Below, piece by piece: positions 30,527-38,478 of a DNA stretch of 38,478 nucleotides. Made by a program: the position numbers and the translations under genes. The notes under the pieces are model-generated. The model was not told the origin of the DNA and did no database searches. It saw nothing but the letters and a program-made list of their open reading frames with translations. This stretch comes from Dimargaris cristalligena (lineage: Eukaryota; Kickxellomycota; Dimargaritomycetes; Dimargaritales; Dimargaritaceae): contig JANBQC010000229.1 of the NCBI GenBank assembly GCA_027576995.1, forward strand, positions 2,320-40,797. Direction: 5' to 3'. Each line of letters opens with the position of its first letter. The stretch's first letter is position 1.

Positions 30527-32592
30527 ATGGCTAAGCCGACTACGCATACTAAACCCCGGCGGGAACCGAAGAAGTCTACCACCCGCCGTGTAACCCCCAC
30601 CACCAAGGTTCGTTCTTTGCAGCGCGACCAACAAATTAAGCTACGTAAAGCCTTATCGAAACTCGCCCAAGTCAAATGTGCCGTCCATTCGCAACCTCAA
30701 CCCGCTTCTACCGTCCTTCCCGTATTGCCCGCTATTGCCACTCTACCCCAAGGACTCCCCATGCCCCCCATGCCTGTTTTCCGCCCCCTTATACCACCCC
30801 CATTCCCCGTCGCTGACTACGGCACCGGAGATAATGCCTCCGAGTCCTCGGCACCCCAGGCCACTGCCGCCCCCTCCGGGATTCGGCTCCACGTTCGGTT
30901 TACCGACGAAGGGACGACTTGCTCCGAGGAGGTGGTGGATACCTGCACGGCCGCCCTCGAGGCGGTTTACGGCGAGCTCGAAAGTGGCCTGTCCTCAGAC
31001 ATTGAAGAGGACGACCTAGTCTCCGATACTCCTTCGGAAACCGCCCTGCCGGCTTCCCCCTCCGTTTCGGAAACTCCCTCCGAAGTATCCGCCCAGGACA
31101 CCGCATCCGATGTCCCTTCCGAGGAACCCATTCAGTTTTCCCCCGCCGCTTCGGAAAGTCCCGAAGAACCCGCACCCGAATCTATGGCCTCCAAATCCTC
31201 CCCGACCACCCCGCTGGTTCACACCGTTTTGGGTAATAACGTGGTGATCACCTACCACGATCATGGGGACCCCACTAGGCCAGCCAGGCGGGCTCCTAAG
31301 CACTACCACTCGCTGTTCCCGATCCAGGCTGCCTATAAAAAACAACAAGCCGCCCTCGGATTACCCGGTGCCCCCGAACCCCCCTCGCGCAAGTCTCCGG
31401 CCAAGAAGCACTCCGTAAGTCTTTCCTAATTGTTTCGGTTGTGGTACCATATTCAACAAGCCGCTCTAAAACAGTGCCGCCCATGGAACTAGCCCTATGA
31501 AGGGGGTCTTTAACCCTGGGTTATATTAGATTTGGCCGAGTGCCCAATGGTCTGATCAATTAATAGCACATTTACTAAACCAAACCATTTTTTGGGACAT
31601 GTTCGTTGGACGGTACGGCACATTAAATCAGAAATCATCGCCGCGAGCGGCCAAACCAACCGCCAGCCCCGCCAAAGCCTCCACGGGAGCCCAATTCGAG
31701 AATCTTCAACCCGTATCGGGGTCTCCCATGATGGGTGACCTGATTGCCTTTAAAGTAAGTCGACCTTCCGAACAATCTACCCCAAGTAGCCCCGACGCCG
31801 AATAAAACCCCCCATTTTCCTCTTTTTGGGCCTCCTACCACAGACCCGGGTCGAGTCTATAATATATCCCCACAATTAGGCCTACTTCTCTTATGTTTCC
31901 ATCTTGTGTCCGGTCATTTCTTTGTTTTTTTATTTGATTTTGTTTTTCTAAAAATAACCAGTTCTTCGTGTTTTTCCTAATATTAGTAGTAATAGTAATC
32001 ATAATTCCACCCTTTGGCTTTCTAACGTGAATTGCCTGTTTGTGTCCGTTGACCTATTTTACAGAGTGTGAGGGAAACTGACCCATTATGCTGTCTGCAC
32101 TCTCTGTCCTCACACAGACTCTGGACTTGGCCCCTGATTATACCCCGACTGTTTCCGCGTGGAAGGTAAAAGCGATACATACATGTATTTCCTATGCGTA
32201 ATGATACTAGTGTGTAATAGTCGAGCTGATGGTGGTACTCAAAAATATTGGCTTCTCTATTTTTCAGTTAGCTTCTGAATACTAACTAATACCAAGCAAT
32301 GTATCCCCTCTTTGCGCCTGAACATCCCCAGGAGGCACTAGTAGTCGCCATCCAACCGAATAACGGTCAACTTCAGCTGAAGATTCATTCAGCAGAATCC
32401 CAACTCCTCCCACCCGCCAATGATGATAGCCCACGTCAGCGGAAAACTAACCGCCACCTGGTTATCACTCCTCCGGCGAACGATATTCGTATCGATGTAG
32501 TCAATCCCGAACCGGAAGCTAACGGGCTATTTCATATGACCATCGATAGCCTTATGGACCTACGCGTAGTGCGCACCGCGGCTACCAACTAA
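30527..32592 (+). CDS. coilin-like protein with C-terminal Tudor-like domain
   Basis: Four exons: 30,527-31,414, 31,632-31,754, 32,118-32,165 and 32,332-32,592. All junctions are phase 0; the product is 439 residues. The N-terminal part is basic (KPRREPKKSTTRR) and then Ser/Pro/Glu-rich with low complexity; a segment IRLHVRF at about 120 faintly recalls the coilin N-terminus. The spliced C-terminus carries the coilin signature: GDLIAFK (331-337), TLDLAPDYTPTVSAWK (338-353), EALVVAIQPNNGQLQLKI (354-371) and, near the end, TIDSLMDLRVV. In vertebrate coilin the same order occurs as an IAFK strand, a Y-x-P-x-V-S segment followed by a lysine, and a final LIDPRL. Coilin scaffolds Cajal bodies, where snRNPs mature. 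The last intron (32,166-32,331) has a perfect TACTAAC branch site at 32,279-32,285. The call rests on the short C-terminal domain. An alternative acceptor at 32,267 would end the protein after five more codons. Confidence 0.68.
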
Positions 32593-33193
32593 CCAGCGGC
32601 CAACATATCAAATACCCATTTGCTGCGATATGAAGGACGTATTATCCGTTCTTTCATTTCGCCATTTACAAGCCAACGCCTATATCACCTCCCCAACCTC
32701 TCCTTCATCTGTTATTAGCACTATTTGCATAATCATTAAAGTTGTTTAAAGTGTCTACCCGCTCGGGTCTAAGTCTACAGCCAATCCATTGACAGAGTAG
32801 GGTCGGCTAGCCCATTCAGTTTTGCAGATAGCCCAAAGGACTGATATAGTGAAATACTGGGCTGGAAGTGTGCTCCCTTTGGATCCTTAGCAATTCCAGT
32901 AGCAGGCCCCCCCCCAACTGGCTACAGTATGTCGGCGGAATCCCCCTATAGCAGGATAACTGGCCCAGACTTCGAATAGTCGCCATTCCCTACATTCCTT
33001 ACCCTTTATTTCCAAACTCAGTCCACTCATGTCTGGATGTTTAAGCATTCCATCTCGGACGGCTCCTTATTTCCCTGCAATTTGCCCTTTTAACCATCCT
33101 ACCACTTCTCTTATATACATATTAATAACCTAAAGCCACTACCCTTTTCCGCCTTCTCATTCATTGTACACACGTACCCATTTCACATCAACC
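32593..33193. other. intergenic region between coilin-like and CASP genes
   Basis: About 600 bp with no coding frame. ATTAAA (32,736-32,741) may end the upstream transcript. A 9-C run lies near 32,908. The final 200 bp before 33,194 are rich in C and T, as for the other promoters here. No clear TATA box was seen besides AT-rich TTATATACATATTAATA near 33,111. Confidence 0.5.
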
Positions 33194-36100
33194 ATGCCCC
33201 TAACTCCCGATGTCCAAGTAGCCATCCAAAGCTGGAAAGGTAAACCCCCACTCTGGAACAGATGCCCGCACTACTCTGCAATAGCCCCCATGGCACACGC
33301 ATGCTCCCTTGTCCAACGGTCGTGGACCAGTCAGTCGGTGGGCTTTTAATGAATGAATGGGTACTGTCCGCAACTCCACATACTTATCATAATATAGCGG
33401 GAGGTTCTAACCTTATTGTAACCCCGGTTTAAATATATGCACCATCTCTCGGCAATCGTTTAGAGGTTGCCCTGGGTGATATCCAGAGTGAGCTGGACAA
33501 ATACAGCCTCGAGATTGTCGATAATCAAAAACTCACCTTGCAGGGCCGTAAGAAGCTTGCGGAACAAACCAAAGGTAAGTGTGGCAAGCCTGCTTTGTAC
33601 CAGGAGGATCTTGCTGACCCCTCTCTATATTAGACGATCAGCAGCCACAATCTCTTTACGCGGCTGTCAATGTGCCTGAATTTCCTGGCGACCGCCGTTC
33701 CCGATGTTTCGATAACCAACCTAATCACCATGGATGCGGCCACTATACTAAATGACACATTAGATTTCCGTAAACAGCCCGATGATCGCAAACTGGCTGA
33801 AGTCAAGACCCTGCTCAAAGGTACTGTTGCATAAAATTAAGTATTCTAAAGGGGCTGCCATTTAAGTCAACTGCATAACTGGCTGAACCTGAATTTCCCC
33901 CGACACTATTCGCTTACTAATATTACAAAACCCCCTAACCGGTCTTGCGCATTTATTTTTATACCTTCGCTGCCGAATGCCGGACCCCACAGCCTACCAG
34001 CAGGAGATTGACCAAATGACCCACCGGATGAAGGCCACCGAAAGCGCCTACCTGGAACTGTACTCCCAAATTGGCCAAGTCCCGGACCCCGTCCCGCTGC
34101 TTGACCAGCTGATGTCTGAAAACGAGCGGCTGGGTCAAATCGAATTGCTGGAATCTGAAAATAAATTGCTGCGTAAGGAGCTCACCGAGGCGGTGCGTAG
34201 CCTAAGTAAGGCCAAATCGCAGGAGTCCCAAACTACCAAAATGAAGGCCCGTTTGGAACAGCTAGAAAGCCAAGTAAGTGGTCTAGCCGTGTTTTCCTGC
34301 TGACCGTCTTTCCTTAACCGTACCGGGCCCGCTTGACTCTGTCCCAATCGCCAACGAACTATTGGTGTATGGCACTGACATAATCCGGTATAGTATCTGT
34401 GTCTAATCTACCTCTTTCACTGATTCTCATACTATTTGGTTAATAATGGACAGATGGAGACCCAGGTCAAAACCAAAGTGTCTGAGAAAGTGGCTGAAAT
34501 CCGTAAGGAGACCGAAGACGTTATTCAGCATCTCAAGGACAGGTAAGTCGAAGTACGAGCATCTCTGATTGACGTCGCATATACCGAACCTTTGATTCGA
34601 TGGCCTCGCACTGCACCCAATAGTCCAGATATGACTAACATATTAATTATGACAATGTATGTTCAACTATCTAATCCTGGGTAAATCTAAATGCATTACT
34701 AATTCGATGTTTTCTAGAGAGGTAACCCTTCAGAAGCAGGTTAATACGGCTAACCGAACATTGGCCCAGCTGCAGAGCTCGCAGGACTCGGTGCAGGCCC
34801 AAGTGATGGACAAATACCAGAGCTACGACGAGTCCACGCTAGCCCGCCTAGCGGAGATGGATATTATTCAGTCGGAACTGGACCGGGCCAATGGCCGCAT
34901 CATTAGCCTCCAATCCACCAACGACCAGCTGAAGCGGGACCTGGCGCGCGTGCTACCTCAGGAAGGGGAAGAGACCACCGACTCCACTTCAGATCCCCTT
35001 GCGGCAACCATTGAACTTCAGCAAACGGTGGGATACCTCAACCAGGAGGTCGACCGCCTGAAGCGGGAATTAGCGGGACGGGAAAAGGCGGCAGCCAGCC
35101 TGCCCCAGATGGAGGGCCAGCTGAAATCGAAGGACGCCGAAATTAATCGACTGCAGGCCCAAATGCAGCAGTACGATGATTACCCGAGCCTGAAACGGGA
35201 ATTGGAGGTCATGAAGGCGGTCGAGTTCTCACTGAGTAGCTGGGACGCCCCGGATACCCGGACCAGCGAATCTACCAACGAGGCACAGCAACTCTCGGTC
35301 AACGACAGCCTGGAAAAAATCCTGCTCGAGACCAACAAGCGCCTGCAGTCCGAGGCTACCCATTTGAAAGTAAGTCTTTCTAAACTGAGCAATTACTTGC
35401 TATTCGGATGGGCGAAACTACACCCAAGAGATTGGGCTATGTTTTGCCCTATTATAGATACCCCTCGAATTGATAAGCTATATCGCCTTGCTGGGGTTTG
35501 TTTGCAGGCCAGTCTAAGGATATTATTGCCCTAAAAAATATCATGTATACATAATTGCATATATGTGAATATTAATTGATATATATATTTACTTTGGTGC
35601 GTACATTTTACTACAATAGAACGAGTTGATGGACCGGCGTCAAGAGTATGAGCAAATCGACCGCGAACTTGCCCAGACTAAACACCAACTGGCGGAGAAG
35701 AATACACTGGTGGCCAGCTTGGAGGATGATCTAATGAAGATTCAAGAACCCGACTCCACGGACCCCTTCACCAGTTTTTCCCCCATGGGTTCGGCCGGCC
35801 CTAATTCGCCCGCCCGCGGTGGCACCGATCAGGGTAGTTTAGGGCTGAGCAAAGGCCAAACCTTGGCTTCGTCCACCCCGCTTGTTCGAAGTGTGGCCTC
35901 ACCCACCGTATCCCGGAATCCATCACTGAGTGCACTGTCCGTCAGCGGGGGAGGGGGTCGATCCAGTATGGATTTAACCGTTGGCAATAATGCGACTAAC
36001 AAATCGCCCATGATTCAAATCATTGCCGGCCAACGGGATCGACTGAAGCAGCGTGTGCATGAGCTCGAAAATGTAAGTATATCTCCTTAAATTGGGGAAT

Positions 36101-37137
36101 ACAGTAGGTTATGAGCCGATTAAAGCTATTCGCCTAGATATATGTATATGGACGTGTACTTGTCGCTTGGATGCTTCCTTTATAAGTCTAGCGAGGAACA
36201 AGGGGCTGCATTGCGACCGAGATCATCGATCCCTATGGCACGCTTTTAACCCAATGTATATTTATTTATTTACCTTGTAACCAATACTCCCTTTTCCCTA
36301 ATATTTAGGATGTCGTGCGCGCCAAGAGCGAAATGGCCGACTTGAAAATTGAGCTGTCGACTCTGAAGGAAGATAACATCAAATTGTATGAAAAGATTCG
36401 CTATATGCAGACCTACCAGACCGATCCATCCCAATTTGTAAGTTCCATATTGAGATATTGTAAATTATAGCACCCCTTCTATTTATAGGATTACTGGGTA
36501 TATACCCTAATTAGGATTACCAGATACATTCTACTGCCATCCCGGAAATGATATTAATTTGGGCTAACTAACTACATATGTGCACATTGTCAAATTTACG
36601 GCCTTTCAGCACCAAACCACCGTGGATGTCTCAGGTCAACGGAGCGATGCCCAACTGTCCAATCGCCAGCAACGGGCCGCAAATCATATGTCGTACAATG
36701 CCAATAATAGTTCATTGATCGATGACGAGGAAAGCGGGTTTGAAATGGCCCCTTACGGGCGCTCTTGCGGCGAGGGTCTCCTAGGGAGCAGCGACTCAAA
36801 TTCCAAGGGCTCGACCTGTGGCCAACGCTCGGGCAAGTCGGTTATGTCGACCGTAACTCGTAAATACCGGGAAATCTATGAAGCGGCCAAAAACCCCTTT
36901 GAAATCTTCCAACAGCAGGAGTCTATGCGTCACTACCGGTCCCTCAATGCGGCCGACCGCGCTACCCTGAACTTAGGCAGGCTGCTATTAACCAATAAGG
37001 TGGGCCGCATCTTCCTCATTGTGTACACCCTATGCCTGCATCTCTACGTGACGTTTATGGTGTACCGCGGTATGACGGCCCATGAAACGAACTGTGATCA
37101 GGTTAAGGTTACCTACCCTACCTCACCGGATGCCTAG
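33194..37137 (+). CDS. Golgi CASP/Coy1-like coiled-coil membrane protein
   Basis: Nine exons: 33,194-33,239, 33,464-33,574, 33,764-33,820, 33,993-34,273, 34,454-34,542, 34,718-35,369, 35,620-36,072, 36,309-36,437 and 36,610-37,137. Phases close exactly; the product is 781 residues. Family landmarks appear only after splicing: LEIVDNQKLTLQGRKKLAEQ, then KDFRKQPDDRKLAEVKTLLK, AYQQEIDQMTHRMKATESAY and PDPVPLLDQL. Long coiled coils run from about 60 to 600, with a Ser/Gly-rich break near 35,750-36,000. The C-terminal CASP domain follows: AGQRDRLKQRVHELEN, LKEDNIKLYEKIRYMQ, KNPFEIFQQQESMRHYRSLN, ADRATLNLGRLLLTNK, then one transmembrane helix (about 739-758, FLIVYTLCLHLYVTFMVY) and a short lumenal tail. 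CASP (Coy1 in yeast; a splice form of CUX1 in animals) is a tail-anchored golgin that tethers vesicles and interacts with Golgi SNAREs. No DNA-binding CUT or homeodomain is present. Five of eight donors are exactly GTAAGT after the third exon. Confidence 0.92.
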
Positions 37138-38478
37138 GCGGCCTGAGGCCATAGCGGGAAGCGGGCATTCCTTTCAATACTATATATGGGAGATATTAAG
37201 TCAGGCTATGTAACGTAAAAACCCTTTTGATGAGGTAAATGCTACCAGTTAAACCTGATTACCCCGTCACTTTTCACCTGGTATATATTGTTGAACCTCT
37301 GTCCGGTGGCTCTTTCACGGCATTAATGTACGAAACCGTGGAGTCCGGAGCCCCATTAAAGTGCAGAGGGGGGGTGCTATTAGGTTATTTAGTAGTATCA
37401 CTCAGCATGCCATGATTGATTGTCAGTTGTAGATACTAAGCCCTGCTTATGATTCAACCAACCAACCGATGCATAGCTGGCATTTATCCCATTGCCGTCT
37501 ATTCCGATAGTTTCCATTTAACCAATGCTGCGATTAATACCTCGTAATTACTTAGCTGCTGATATAATTCCAACGATTACATTTCATTGTTGTTCTTACT
37601 TGCAATCCATGTTTGTATCCTTTTTGTAAAGTAACTAACGCTCTTGTAGTTGTCGATTTTGCGTATAAAAGACGCTGGAATCCTGCGAAGGAAACACAGC
37701 AACCCGTCAATCCATTTCAGATCATATTGCGAGACTATTGTTTTAAAATAAACTGTTACTACCTTCGCCATTAGTTCCAGAGCACTTCGGCAATCGGGAT
37801 CCCTTGTTTGCTACAATCTTACCCACCGCCTATCACGAGTTTAAGCGCCCCCAAATCTAGCCTGTCTGCGTCGTCGAGCAATACCGTGTTTGTTGGTCGG
37901 AGACCCTACAGTTAGGCGTCTAAGTATGCTGAAAAGGAAGTCGAGCCCATACCTCGCATTCCTAAGCCCAGTGCACCGAAGTTGGAGCAGCCCAGCACTA
38001 TATAGTGAGCCCCCCCTTCCAATACCAAATGCCTGTGCCAGGGTAGCCTATTAACCTTTGCCGGGTTTGAATTGAGAGCTTCATAAGCATATAAAATGAA
38101 CTCACTACATTGATGCGCACTAAACGGGGCAATTGGTTAGTCCCTAGAATGGGCCGATATAGTTAAAGCTACACTTTAACAGGAGGGCATGGATATATAT
38201 GTAAAAAGGGTTATATTTGGGGTGGGTGGTCATGATGGCCATACATGATATACCAAAGCTGCGATGGTCCCAAGGAATAAACCCCATCGTGGACATACTG
38301 TTTTCTGTTTCTCTCCAATTCCATTAGTTTAATGATAGTCACTATACTTCTTCATTTTAACCACTGTAAATGTACCCTGTCGATCTCTAGCCGCTTCCAT
38401 TTTATACGATTTTATTGATATGAGATAGGTTCGGGCGTACTATATAGCAAATCACATGGTCGATAAAATGGGTTTTAC
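37138..38478. other. gene-free stretch at the right end
   Basis: Downstream of the CASP stop there is no frame of more than about 65 codons and no recognisable RNA gene. The sequence is AT-rich with ordinary CpG frequency. It may contain the promoter of a gene beyond the window. I see nothing else in it. Confidence 0.5.

Noticed and set aside
1..38478. tRNA genes, rRNA genes, CRISPR arrays, bacterial operons
   Set aside because: No T-loop GGTTCRA with a matching acceptor stem, no rRNA blocks and no regularly spaced short repeats were found; the genes are eukaryotic and spliced.

Overview
The window looks like nuclear DNA from an early-diverging (zygomycete-grade) filamentous fungus. This rests on an intact pentafunctional AROM protein with the fungal domain order, Sec5 and CASP/Coy1-type trafficking genes, an intron-rich gene style, and a coilin-like protein, a family absent from budding yeasts. 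The lineage is inferred; no rRNA or other taxonomic marker is present. All seven intact protein genes lie on the + strand.

Layout: 1-3,467, gene-free; 3,612-4,256, secreted CAP-domain protein; 4,257-9,780, gene-free, AT-rich and, from about 5.5 to 9.3 kb, almost stripped of CpG; 10,219-15,303, intronless AROM (five shikimate-pathway enzymes in one chain) behind a perfect Gcn4/Cpc1-type site; 15,304-17,319, gene-free; 17,320-22,149, six-exon exocyst subunit Sec5; 22,150-27,215, a second, CpG-retaining copy of the 5.3-8.6 kb repeat, carrying an intact small secreted cationic peptide gene; 27,497-28,483, membrane-anchored Ppn2/ApaH-like metallophosphatase; 30,527-32,592, four-exon coilin-like protein; 33,194-37,137, nine-exon Golgi CASP/Coy1-like protein; 37,138 to the end, gene-free.

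The housekeeping genes are not a functional cluster, although Sec5 (exocytic tethering) and CASP (Golgi tethering) are both membrane-traffic factors. The most unusual part is the repeat pair. Copy 1 (about 5,286-8,562) and copy 2 (about 23,359-25,918) are diverged direct copies. In a hand alignment of their first 0.7 kb, about 23 of 31 CpG sites in copy 2 are TpG or CpA in copy 1, as expected if copy 1 was methylated and deaminated. One such change turned an arginine CGA codon into TGA and broke the copy 1 peptide gene. Two short segments escaped the divergence: a 26-nt TATA-containing block and a 76-nt block with a splice-acceptor-like core. Copy 1 also carries a 202-bp insertion with TG...CA ends and an AGAT target duplication.

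Exon models were built by hand from splice consensus, reading phase and family similarity. All phases close without a stop. No search or RNA evidence was available.
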